Below are positions 36,420 to 46,297 of a stretch of DNA of 64,000 nucleotides, one piece after another. Position 1 is the first letter of the stretch, and the number at the start of each line of letters is the position of its first letter. Origin of the DNA: Cololabis saira (taxonomy: Eukaryota; Chordata; Actinopteri; Beloniformes; Belonidae). Location of the stretch: contig NC_084587.1 in the NCBI RefSeq assembly GCF_033807715.1, forward strand, positions 13,311,017 through 13,375,016, given 5' to 3'. Below the pieces are notes generated by a model that was given only the letters and a program-made list of their open reading frames with translations, did not search any database and had not been told where the DNA came from. A program made the translations under genes and the position numbers.

Positions 36420-37779
36420 TTCAGTTGTTCAACAGTCCGGGGTCTTCTCTGTCGTATTTTACGCTTCATAATGCGCCACACATTTTCAACGGGAGACAGG
36501 TCTGGACTGCAAGTGGGCCAGGGGAGAACCTGGACTCTTTTACTTCGAAGCCATGCTGTTGTAACACGTGCAGAATGTGGCTTGGCATTGTCTTGCTGAA
36601 ATAAGCAGCGGCGTCCATGAACAAGACGTGGCTTGGATGGCAGCATATGTTGCTCCAAAATCTGTATGTACTTTTCAGCATTTATGTTCCTTCACAGAAA
36701 TGTAAGTCCCCCATGCCATGGGAACTAATGCACCCCCATACCATCACAGATGCTGCTTTTGAACTTTGCGTTGATAACAGTCCGGATGGTTCCGCTTCCT
36801 CTTTGGTCCGGAGGACACGACGTCCAGTGTTTCCAAAAACAATTTGAAAAGTGGACTCATCAGACCACAAAACACTTTTCCATTGTGCATCGGTCCATTT
36901 TACATGAGCTCGGGCCCAGATAACGCGGCAGCGTTTCTGGATGCTGTTCATAAACGGCTTTTGCTTTGCATGGTAGAGTTTTAACCCGCACTTACTGATG
37001 TAGTGACGAACTGTATTTACTGACAGTGGTTTTCTGAAGTTTTCCTGAGCCCATTTGGTGATATCCTTTACACACTCATGTCGGTTTTTAAGGCAGTGCC
37101 GTCTGAAGGATCGAAGGTCATTCAGTCTTGGTTTCCGGCCGTGGCGCTTACGTTTTGATGATATTATGGACCATAGATGTTGAAATCCCTAAATTCCTTG
37201 CAATTCTGCTTTGAGAAATGTTGTTCTTAAACTGTTCAACTATTTTTTCACGCAGTTGTGGACAAAGTGGTGACCCTCACCCCATCCTTGCTTGTGAATG
37301 ACTGAGCATGTTTGGGGAGGCTCCTTTTATACCCAATCATGGTACCCACCTGTTCCCAATTAGCCTGAACACATGTGGGATGTTCCTAATCGGTGTTTGA
37401 TGAGCTTTTCTCAGCTTTCTCAGTATTTTTTGCCACCTTTCCCAACTTCTACTGGACGTGTTGCAGCCATGAAATTCTTTTTTACACAATTTGCCAACTT
37501 CAACCGAATCCGGTTTGTAGAACACAAGAATTCACACATTTCTTTTTCATTAGGAAATCAAAAAGACCTACCTACATAACTATTTATAAACACACCTATA
37601 TGTTTGTTTATAATGTATGTCATACAGTCAACAATGACTGAAAAGGCTCCTTTTTAAATTTGAGTGTTCTATTTTTGACCTTTGCGTCACAAATTAAACA
37701 GATTTCCACAACTGCCTTTTTTAAGCTTCATTAAAATTAGGAACATCCTGTCTGAGACAGGTGCAAACAAACTGATCCA

Positions 37780-38690
37780 TTTACTTGTTTCTTCAAGATT
37801 GGACTATTTTAATTATTTTATTGGGTTATCCTAAAAATCTTCCATAAAAACCTTTAGGTCATCCAAAATACTGCAGCCAAGATTCTGAAGAGAACTAGCA
37901 GGAAAGCTCACGTTGCCCCAGTTGTATCTTCTCTTCATTGGCTACTTATAAAATCTAGAATCAAATTCAAAATTCTTTTCTTCACATATAAAGCTCTTAA
38001 TGCCTAACCACCATATCTTAAAGAGCTCATAGTTTCTAGTAGAGCACTTTGCTCTCAGACAGCAGGTTTACATGTGGGTTCTAGAGAATCTAGAGCTTTT
38101 AAAAGTGGAATGAGAGGTGGAGTCTTCAGTTATCAGTCCCTCACCTCTGGAACCAGCTGCCAGTTTGTGTTTTGGGAAGTAGACACGTTTAAGATTGTCA
38201 CGCGGTGGTGGGTGTAGGACCCAAATGCAGAAGACCAAGGCAGGAGTTCCAAACAATGGTGATTTATTAAACCAAAAACAGGAACTAAATACCAAATCCA
38301 TGACAAAGATTAATCTTAAAACCTTCATTTATATAAGGCTTGTAGTTAGGGCTCAGGTGACATAAAACATACCTTAGTTATGCTGATATGGGAATAGACT
38401 ATTGGGGACTTCCCATGATACACCTCTCCTCCTGTTAAAGGGGAGGTTTTCCTTTCCATAGTCACCTGGTGCTTGCTCAGGAGATTGCATTGAAGAAAAG
38501 TTCTGATCCAATCTGTTGGTTTTCTCAGCGAAGCAATAATAAGTATTGTTATTCAATTGGCTTTGTATTAACTGGACTAATTTGAAATGAGTTGATATGT
38601 ATTGTTGACGGGCCTTGAGTGACATTTATTGCAATTTGGTGCTATATCAATAAAGCTGAATTGAAAACAATTGAATTTATTCCCCTGATA
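37780..38690 (+). pseudogene. L2/Maui-type LINE 3' part, split by a 110-bp element
   Basis: Plus-strand patches match the ORF2 C terminus: VIQNTAARILKRTSRKAHV (near 37860), SSLHWLLIKSRIKFKILFF and TYKAL (near 37930-37998), then HLWNQLPVCV (near 38143) and, after an insertion, the end LKTFIYIRL. The 3' UTR follows: CTTAGTTATGCTGATATGGG, CCTGTTAAAGGGGAGGTTTT, GTGCTTGCTCAGGAG and a final ATTTGGTGCTATATCAATAAAGC then GAATTGAA-type tail near 38655-38690. These are standard landmarks of teleost L2/Maui 3' ends. Stops and frameshifts make it non-functional. Confidence 0.78.
38196..38305 (-). mobile_element. 110-bp TG...CA (LTR-like) element with 5-bp target duplication
   Basis: AAGAT lies at 38191-38195 and 38306-38310. 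The element starts TGTCACG and ends CATGACA. On the minus strand it reads GTTCCTGTTTTTGG, a polyadenylation-like AATAAA (TTTAATAAATCAC), then GGGTCCTACACCCACC. The same layout recurs in 45534-46543 and 53345-53664. It behaves like a very short solo LTR. Excising it rejoins the L2 frame. Confidence 0.72.
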
Positions 38691-39439
38691 ACATGCTCAT
38701 CAGTTAACATTATGCATAGTGCACAAACCACGCTGTGTAACTTTTGTCAAACTGTTACGTGCTTTGACAATGACAAAAGACAAAGACAAAGAAAACGTTG
38801 ATAATAGAGCTGTATTTTAAACATCCATTAAAATATTGGTGTATATCGTTTCTGTTATAAATAAATCTACTTAAAAGTTTGTCTGGTACCAAAGACTATC
38901 AAGAGTAATTATTAGTCAAATTTATTATGAGGAGAGTAGATCTGTAAAGGTTTTTACAAACATCCTGAATCCACAAAGCTTGCCTCCATTTTTATGTCTT
39001 TTCCTGCAACAGGATGATTTTCAACCACGGGGCCTACAATAACATGCTTCAGAGGCCATAAAGTTTACGAAGAGGATAATTGTATTGTGCAATTGCACTT
39101 TATATGTAGTGCTCCCCACACTGCAGGGGAGCCAAGGAGATGTATAATGAATGCAATTCACACCTGATGGGAGGAATAATAATCTGTCTTCATGAGATGA
39201 AGTGAAATATGTGAAATATGCATCTCTCGGGAAAAAAGGTCTAATTCAGTGTATTATTTAGACCAGGGATTTTTCCCTCTCTTTTGAATGTTCCTTTTAT
39301 TATTACAAGTATACAAGCTGGAATCTGGGATTTTATAAAAATTGAATTACACCCCCCTTTTCAAATTGGTGAAGTAAAATTGAGAGCAATAAATAAATAA
39401 ATGATGAAATGTAAATGTTATCTCAAGACTACCATCCAC
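38691..39439. other. AT-rich DNA, no gene seen
   Basis: No supported feature. Confidence 0.45.
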
Positions 39440-39800
39440 ACAATAAAGCATGGTGGAGGCAGCATCGTCCTGTGGTGATGTTTTTCACTTGCATGAATTA
39501 GGGCTAAATTCAACAATAACCCTTGAGTGGTTTCAGATTTCAGGAATTATGAACAAGACAGGGGTTAACCAGCATGGTAACACTATGTATGCTACTAAAG
39601 CAACATTCGAGCGGTTAAATATCTTGGGAGAGCCTAAACCTCAGTCAGATTTAAAAGGTTTGAAAAGATCTTGAGACGGTTTTTACAGCACTGCAACCCG
39701 TCCACCTAGAAGGAGCTGGAGCATTTCTGCATTCATGGATAAACGAAATATATTGCAAAGACATAGACAAATACCCAAGAACACTTGTAGCTCCTTGTTT
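39440..39800 (+). pseudogene. Decayed Tc1-type transposase fragment
   Basis: Patches in order are TIKHGGGSIVLW (near 39436-39474), which is the glycine-rich box of Tc1 proteins, ERLNILGEPKPQSDL (near 39612), in the place of [13 protein letters not shown], then VFTALQPVHL and EIYCKDIDKYPRTLVAP-like segments in shifted frames to about 39795. No ends were identified. It is the third Tc1-type lineage in the window, old and inactive. Confidence 0.6.
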
Positions 39801-39848
39801 TTAAAAAAACATGCACATTAGGATGATTGGTGTTTGTACGGAAATATT

Positions 39849-40219
39849 TGAGAGGGGAAGGTGTTTTTTTATTGTGCACTTCGAGAAAAAAGTCGAAATG
39901 ACGAGAAAAAAGTTGAAATGACGAGAATAATGTTGAAATACAATTTCGAACAAAAAGTCGAAATTTCGTGAATAAAGTCGAAACTTTGCCCTTTTTCTCA
40001 ACATTTCAACTTTATTCACGACATTTTTACTTTTTTCTCGACATTTCGACTTTTTTTTCGACATTTCGACTTTTTTATCGAAATTGTACTTCAACTTTAA
40101 TCTCAACATTTCGACTTTTTTCTCGACATTTTGACTTTATTCTCGACATTTCGACTTTTTTCTTGACATTTTGACTTTTTTCTCGAAGTGCATAATGAAA
40201 AAAAAATCTTCCTCCTCTA
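39849..40219. mobile_element. 371-bp fold-back element built of TCGAAA/TTTCGA tandem units
   Basis: The left part repeats GAGAAAAAAGTCGAAATGAC-type units and the right part repeats the complementary CTCGACATTTCGACTTTTTT units. Outer arms GAGGGGAAGG...GTGCACTTCGAG and CTCGAAGTGCATAATG...CTTCCTCCTC pair with each other. AAATATT flanks both sides (39842-39848 and 40220-40226), which suggests a 7-8 bp target duplication. Reading frames here are artefacts of the repeat. Confidence 0.72.
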
Positions 40220-40226
40220 AAATATT

Positions 40227-42934
40227 ATTTTTTATTTTTTCTCCTGCCTGGCCCTAATACTCTTCCGTATGTTTGTGAGTTAACAATATGAGTGTGTGTG
40301 TTTGTTTACCTCTGACAATGCAATGCTCTGGCAACCTGTCCTGGGTGTACCCGTTCTTTCACATGGATAGATGGTCATAATGCAAAAGAATTTGAAAGAA
40401 AATTCCCAAATACATTTATAAACTACTTTTTATATTTGAAGATGAGAAAATATAAAGAGAGACTTATACCTTAAAAATTAAGATTTATGACCTACAGTAC
40501 ATGATTTAATACATTTGAAAAGCATGACTTAAATCCAGAGAAAAAAAAAAAATTCTGTTATGAGAAATATGGCTGTTGATTAATAATACTTAATACAACA
40601 ATACATAAAGTTCGCCCTAACGTTCATTAATCCAGCTCCCTATCTCTTTCCTATCACTAGACATAAAGTAAGACAAGGTTTCTTGTAAGCATTAATCACA
40701 GGTGGCTGTGCTCTGTTCTCTTGAACAGCAGAAGTAATCAGTGGCAGATGCATTATGTAGATGCTGCCAGCTTGCAACAATGAAAGAGCTCTGAGAAAAG
40801 GCCTCCAAAGGAGGCGGCTCCCCCTCAACTCATGATGTAGTGCTGATCATCGTTTGTCTGTGCCATATTGTTGTTGATGGTCTGGCACAGATAAATGATG
40901 ATCACAATTAGCTTCCTGACTTCATAACCCTGATTCATAGAGGCCGTTTATTGAGGCCGCTTGTAGTGCAAAGTGAGTCTTGGCATCACTGTGTCTCTCA
41001 AGAACAGTGAAGACGACTAGCCCACTTACTTTGAGAAATACAAGCTGATGAATTATTTCTGATATTTTGCCATCGGTGTTGTTGTGTCTTCCCAGAGAAT
41101 TCAGGCTGCTTCCGATAGCGTGTAATGAAGTCAGTGCATTGAAATTACATCACTAGCAGAAAATGTTTAAATGTAAATTTATTTTCTCTGTTTTTAAGTT
41201 AAAGTAGTATTAGGAATACAGTGTAGTATGTGTTAGATGGATTTCTTCAATTAGATTTTCTGTGGAAACCTTGAAAAACGGATCAAATATTTATTTTATA
41301 AAACTCCCAAGTTTCTGCTGTAATGTATAATAAACCAGGATGCGAAAATAATGTAGAAGGACAAAGACTTTACCGCAGACAGCCAGCGAGACTGGAGGCC
41401 ACAGATCCCGGAGCACTGACTGTTTTATGACACGCGTTCTGTCAAAGGACTTGAAATATATACTGCTACAAAGTCCTGTTCAATGACTCTCATCCATTTC
41501 TAAACAGGAGATTCAAAGCAAATGCTCTTCTCGGAGTGCAGCCTTGTTTGTTTACATTAAAACTCCAGACATTTTAACTGCAAACTAGGGCCAAGCTGCG
41601 CTTCCCCTGCAAGTTAAAGCTGCGACACTGTTTCTATATGAGAACAATAAATGCCTTTAGAAGACAGTGCGTTTTGTTGACCTGGATCAAAAAATGTGCT
41701 TCGTTAATGAGCACAGAGTGAAAGCAAAAATGAAAAACTGCTTGAATCCCTCATTCTAGATGTTCTTATATAGTAAGGCTCAAAATAAGATACAGTATTC
41801 CCCTTTGTAACACCACAGGGAACAAGGTAAGCTTTATTTTTTCCCTGCTTTCTTCAGCATAGAGAAAAGGAGATTATTCAGAAAGATAAATTTCCTTCTT
41901 TAATGTCTTTTCCCCCTCTTGTCAACTGAACAGTTTCACACAAATGCAGATGGATTACTCTGCAGCGGCACTGAACGGTAAAACCCTTGATCAATGTCTT
42001 ATACAAAGACGGTCTTTGAAGTACTACAGGAAAGATAACGAACTATGTGATAATGCATTTCCTTCCCACAGCTTTTAAAACTGCCAATAAATCCTGTTTT
42101 CTCCATGTTAGATTTTAAAAGACAGTAAGTCGCACAGGTAGACAGTAAAAACAAAGATAAAGATCAACAATAGTCAAAAAACGATTACTACAGAAAACAG
42201 TCAAGGATTTTGCAGTTCCAGGTGGAAATAGGACTGACATTCGTAAATAAAAAGCAGCCAGTATAATCTCTGAAGTTATTCATCAGGTGCCATCAGTGTT
42301 GTGAAAGAATGGGTTTGCTTATACAGTAAATGTTTGTAAAACTCATACGCAGGAGTCTGGGAAGTGAAAGAACAAGAAATAAGACTGAAACAAAACAAAA
42401 AAAGGAGAACCAAGAAAGACTCTGAAAAGCCAAGATCAACTCTAACATCCATGACAAGCTTGGTTCTCAAAGGCTTGAAGAAAGACAGTTGCCTTAAATC
42501 ATGAGAATTACAGTGGCCCTGAAGTGCAAATGACAACGACAAGAGAGAAAGCACAACAGTAAATCAATCGCAGCCGCTTCACATTTGGAGCTGCTCCTTT
42601 ACTGGTGTTCAGGGGTTTACAAATGCACAGTGCTGCCTCTCAGCTTGGGCAACTCCAGAGCAGAACAGAGTCCAGTCCCTCTCAAGGAAACTAGTTCCAG
42701 AGCCCGAGGTGTGCATCCAGGTGAACCTGACTATACAGTATGTGGCCAGAACTTATCAACCTCGTGCACCAGCTCAGGCTCCTTTCACACCAGAGAGCTG
42801 ACTTGTCAGTGGAGCCGGCGTCTGTAGCCAAGGATTGGAACAGCAGGGTTCCCACCTATGGCCAGCACCCAGCTCACATTGCACCTGACCCCAAATGGCA
42901 ATGTGCCTAATCTACACTAGAGATGAAGAGATAT
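40227..42934. other. AT-rich DNA, no protein gene seen
   Basis: The only notable structure is the hairpin at 40841-40907, listed separately. A poly-A run lies at 40542-40552. Confidence 0.45.
40841..40907 (+). ncRNA. Candidate miRNA-like hairpin
   Basis: Bases 40844-40865 pair without a break with 40883-40904: 22 pairs, of which two are G-U in RNA, around a 17-base loop (40866-40882). The arms read TGATCATCGTTTGTCTGTGCCA and, opposite, TGGCACAGATAAATGATG then ATCA. This is the size of a Dicer substrate. Pairing below the stem is weak, which counts against a canonical pri-miRNA. I do not recognise the sequence as a known family. Confidence 0.35.
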
Positions 42935-42938
42935 TTAA

Positions 42939-43437
42939 AGGGGACCTATTATGGCATCTAATACCTATTTTAAACAGGCCTTGAATGTCTTAAAAACAAG
43001 CTTTTGATTCTTTTTGCTAAATAAATTAGAAATTCAGCCTCTGAGCCATGTCTTTATCATCCCATTCTCTAACCTCATTATCTATGCGGGATTCTGAGTG
43101 GGCGGGGCTATGATAATGAGGCACTGTGCTGATTGGCTGCCTGAATGATGCGATACACCGCTACGGAAAAATGGCGGAAGCTCTGGCTTGCGGAGTTAGT
43201 TGTGGGCGTGGTTTCACTCATCGGAGGCCAACCTATCGCATTTTGGTTACATAACGAAAGGGAGCAGAATCTGAACGGCTCGTAGAAGCCACATCACACT
43301 GGACGGCTCATCCGGGCGGCTGTACAGACACTGCAGAATTTGGTTGCTTTCCTCCTTCTCTGAGTTGGCAGGCTGAGGGGAGACCACTTTGTATATGTTA
43401 AAGCAAGAAAAAACGTGTTTTTCATAATAGGTCCCCT
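42939..43437. mobile_element. 499-bp TTAA-flanked MITE (A)
   Basis: TTAA lies at 42935-42938 and 43438-43441. The ends are AGGGGACCTATTATG and CATAATAGGTCCCCT. Such TTAA-duplicating termini belong to piggyBac- or Kolobok-type elements. The interior holds GGGCGGGGC and an inverted CCAAT (GATTGGCTG) near 43100-43140. No transposase frame. Confidence 0.9.
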
Positions 43438-43441
43438 TTAA

Positions 43442-43899
43442 ATTACTTTTATTATAAATTTGTTTTTGTTTATTTGGTGAGACTTTGTGAGCTTCTTGAA
43501 AAGCTCATGACCTTTTTCTCAATTAAGTTTTCATCCATTTTGTTTTCTTTTTTTGTTGCTATGAATGAAAACGTATTGACATCTTAATAAATGGATTAAA
43601 AAGACAGGTGAAGTAAAAAAAAAAGTAGTGTTTAAACATAAAGGCAGGGTTTTTGTTTCCACAGTAAGATATTCTGTTCTTTCTCAACATTCTGCCCTCA
43701 CACTCATAAGTTCCAACTTGAGCACAGAAATGCTCTGCTCCAACAAAATATTGTGTTATTGCAACATGTCTATCCCGCGCTAAGGTATGAGAGCTTTGCC
43801 TTTCAGGCATCTCTGCAAAGCTTTTTAAACTTCCTTTGGTTTCCCACATTTATTATTGTAGTGTTGTCAAAATTCCCAGTTCAACAAAATGCCTGATAA
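43442..43899. other. AT-rich DNA, no gene seen
   Basis: No supported feature. Confidence 0.4.
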
Positions 43900-44130
43900 C
43901 ACTTTGTGGCAGGGTGGAGGTGCAGCCACTCAGGTTGATTAGGGCACAGGTGTTCCCAATCAACCTCTCCACCCTGCCTGCCTTTATAAGGCGTGGCTGC
44001 ACAGCAGCAAGAGGTTACCCTGTGAGTCTGCTGTGAAGGTGTTGGTGCACGTGTGAGAGCTTCTGGTGAATAAAGCTTTTGCACTAAAACCCCGTGTCCT
44101 CGAGAAGGTCTTCGCTGCAGCACCGCGGAA

Positions 44131-44308
44131 GGGGGCGGGGCGTCGGACATCACAGGGGCGGGGCGTCGGACATCACAGGGGCGGGGCGTCGGACATCACA
44201 GGGGCGGGGCGTCGGACATTACAGGGGCGGGGCGTCGGACATTACAGGGGCGGGGCGTCGGACATCACAGGGGCGGGGCGTCGGACATTACAGGGGCGGG
44301 GCTTATGT
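44131..44308 (+). repeat. 23-bp GC-rich minisatellite
   Basis: Seven full units and one partial of GGGGCGGGGCGTCGGACATCACA. Some units carry ATTACA in place of ATCACA. It extends the left terminal repeat of the surrounding element. Open frames across it are repeat artefacts. Confidence 0.92.
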
Positions 44309-45016
44309 TAACTTCACTTTCCTAAACATGTCAGCGCCATATTGACGATTGTCAGCGCTCCCGCCAACAGTGAGATATATAGAGAGAGAGAGTTTTACAG
44401 AGTGAGATACTAATATTATCCACCTCCCTGCTTTTGTTTTGGATTGTTTTTTAAATGTTAAAACATTTTAAAAACTCTGTGGAAAGTGTGTGGGGAGCTT
44501 TTGGGCGGAAAAGTTGCAACTGAACTGAAGTCCTGCTACTGAATTCACTGTGAGCCACTGGTATAAATGGAGTCATCTCTTGAGTTTTCCAACTCTCTGG
44601 GCAGCGTCTCCTCACTGCTGACTCGCTGAATGAATAAACACATTAACACAAAACACCTGCTTTTGTTGTCCTTATCCGTCTTTTGTTTGTTGAAAAAATG
44701 TAATTTGTATATATGGAATCATTACTACCAATGATTTTTAGTGCTAGCCTACTCATCACACTCAATACCCAATGACAATCTATATATTTTTATTATAATT
44801 ATGTAATTTTAAACATAATAATTATATTACACAAGTATGTTTTATAATCTTATATAATATCTATCTTTGCATATTATGAGTATATATATTAGTGTCACCT
44901 TTTGAGTTTAATTACTGAAACAAATTAACTTTTGCACGGTATTCTTATTTTCGGAGATTCATCTGTATATAAATGATGACTTTGAATATAAATTTGCATT
45001 TGTAATTCTTGGAAAT

Positions 45017-45035
45017 GGCCACCAGATGGTGCTGT
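45017..45035 (+). promoter_or_regulatory. CTCF-like motif in a mobile element
   Basis: GGCCACCAGATGGTGCTG matches the CCACCAGATGG(C)GC core with C to T at one position. It lies near the right end of the element at 44122-45094. Motif match only. Confidence 0.3.
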
Positions 45036-45645
45036 GTCATTTTGATATCACGCCCCGCCCCTGTGATGTCCGACGCCCCGCCCCCTTCCGCGGTGCTGCA
45101 GCGAGGGGTACTAGCTCTGTCCTGTCGGTCGGGCCCCCGTAGCACTCGCCCTGCTACACACTTTAAATATCACTACGTTTATTGTCAGTGTACTCGTGTA
45201 CATGTATAATTATATATTTATAGATAGGTGTGTGCACATTTGACATAGATTTATTTTATGTATTTATTTTTTTGTACATCCATTTAAAACCTTAATTTAT
45301 TTATATAGATTTATTTACAAATGGGTTCTATTCAAAATATGTGTGTATGCACATGTGTATATGTATATGCATATCTATAAAATGGATATAGATACATAGA
45401 TTCATACCAGTGTTATAAATGCCTATACAATGGTTTTGTCACCACCACCTCACCAACCAAACATTTTTATCATATTTCTGCTCTTAGCAGCATCATATGA
45501 GATAACTTTTTTTGTCTCTTTTCCCTCCGTTTTTGTCAGGGTTTGACATTTCCTGTTTTATTTTGAAGCCCTCTTTGTGTTTAAGTTCCGGTTTGACCTT
45601 CCTGTTCCCCATCTTCCCTGATTGTCTGCACCTGTTTCTCGTTAA

Positions 45646-46297
45646 CCCTTGTACTGTCTTTGGGTCAAAATGACCTAATTCTCCTATCCTTCTTTCCTAC
45701 TGCTCTCTCCTTCCTACTTCCCTTCCTCTTTCCTTCCTTCCTTCCTTCCTTCCTTCCTTCCTTCCTTCCTTCCTTCCTTCCTTCCTTCCTTCCTTCCTTC
45801 CTTCCTTCCTTCCTTCCTTCCTTCCTTCCTTCCTTCCTTCCTTCCTTCCTTCCTTCCTTCCTCCTGCTCTCTCCTTCCTTCTTCCCTTCCTCCTTTCTCC
45901 CTTCCTTCCTTCCTTCCTTCTTTTCTCCCATACTTCCTTCCTTCCTTCCTTCCTTCCTTCCTTCCTTCCTTCCTTCCTTCCTTCCTTCCTTCCTTCCTTC
46001 CTTCCTTCCTTCCTTCCTTCCTTCTTTCCTCCTGCTCTCTCCTTCCTTCCTTCCTTCCTCCTGGTCTCTCCTTCCTTCTTCCCTTCCTCTTTTCTCCCTT
46101 CCTTCCTTCCTTCTTTTCTCCCATCCTTCCTTCCTTCCTTCTTTCCCCCTGCTCTCTCCTTCCTTCCTTCCTTCCTTCCTTCCTTCCTTCCTTCCTTCCT
46201 TCCTTCCTTCCTTCCTTCCTTCCTTCCTTCCTTCCTTCCTTCCTTCCTTCCTTCCTTCTTCCTTTCCTCCGTCCTTGACCCAAAGACAGCACAAGGG
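45646..46297. mobile_element. piggyBac-type MITE carrying a long (CCTT)n array
   Basis: TTAA lies at 45642-45645 and 46298-46301. The inverted termini are CCCTTGTACTGTCTTTGGGTCAA and, in complement, CCCTTGTGCTGTCTTTGG. CCCTTG ends with TTAA duplication fit piggyBac-type elements. Between the ends is almost only CCTT repeat. Confidence 0.88.
45729..46265 (+). repeat. (CCTT)n microsatellite, over 500 bp
   Basis: CCTT/TTCC units are interrupted by CTCCTGCTCTC-type spacers that recur four times, so blocks of array plus spacer have duplicated. Frames across it encode only Phe-Leu-Pro-Ser or Lys-Glu-Gly-Arg repeats and are not genes. Confidence 0.97.

Larger units (their letters stand above)
35590..37330 (-). 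pseudogene. Tc1-like transposase, broken by frameshifts and an inserted MITE
   Basis: The minus strand carries nearly all of a Tc1-type DDE transposase of a lineage different from the intact one at 16900-17922. In order it shows IVEQFKNNISQSRIARNLGI (first helix-turn-helix, near 37215), KRHGRKPRLNDLRSFRRH (GRPR-like linker, near 37120), KPFMNSIQKRCRVIWAR, the first catalytic Asp in LWSDESTFQIVFGN (near 36860), the VMVWGCISSHGMGDLHF box (near 36730), the second Asp in FQQDNAKPHS (near 36590) and the Glu in SPDLSPVENVW (near 36485). All three catalytic residues are readable, with 34 residues between the last two. Breaks include an early stop after the probable ATG, a stop near 37163 and a one-base loss near 36684. 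The MITE inserts after TVEQL, and the C terminus resumes at LKRFIKQEWERIP (35758 downward). Confidence 0.88.
35414..37517 (-). mobile_element. Second Tc1-like transposon, inactivated, split by a hAT MITE
   Basis: The ends are CAAACAGGATTCGG... and ...CCGAATCCGGTTTG, with TA at 35412-35413 and 37518-37519. The inverted repeats continue through GTTGAAGTTGGG(A)AAATTGTG. An inner GTAGAAGTTGGGAAAGG with GAATTTCATGGCTGCAACACG occurs at both ends, again an IR/DR layout. The transposase on the minus strand is broken. A 662-bp hAT MITE sits inside it (35758-36419). Confidence 0.92.
44122..45094. mobile_element. 973-bp inverted-repeat element inside the solo LTR
   Basis: GCTGCAGC lies at 44114-44121 and 45095-45102. 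The inverted termini start ACCGCGGAAGGGGGCG and match for about 46 bp, through CGTCGGACATCACAGG and GGCGGGGCGT. The left terminus continues as a 23-bp tandem repeat to about 44308. An 8-bp duplication suggests hAT-like transposition, but the duplicated octamer is itself a palindrome, so the exact borders are ambiguous. A TATA-like GTATAAATGG (44562) and AATAAAC (about 44635) occur inside. No transposase frame. Confidence 0.72.
43905..45158 (+). mobile_element. Solo LTR with 5-bp target duplication, split by another element
   Basis: CACTT lies at 43900-43904 and 45159-45163. The LTR starts TGTGGCAGGG and ends CCCTGCTACA, a 10-base inverted terminus with one mismatch and TG...CA ends. A TATA-like CTTTATAAGG (about 43981-43990) and AATAAA (44069-44074) fit U3-R-U5 order. 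Without the inserted element at 44122-45094 the LTR is about 273 bp. No internal retroviral or retrotransposon gene is present. Confidence 0.82.

Noticed and set aside
44066..44345. Gly/Arg-rich frames of 80 codons
   Set aside because: They are translations of the 23-bp minisatellite.
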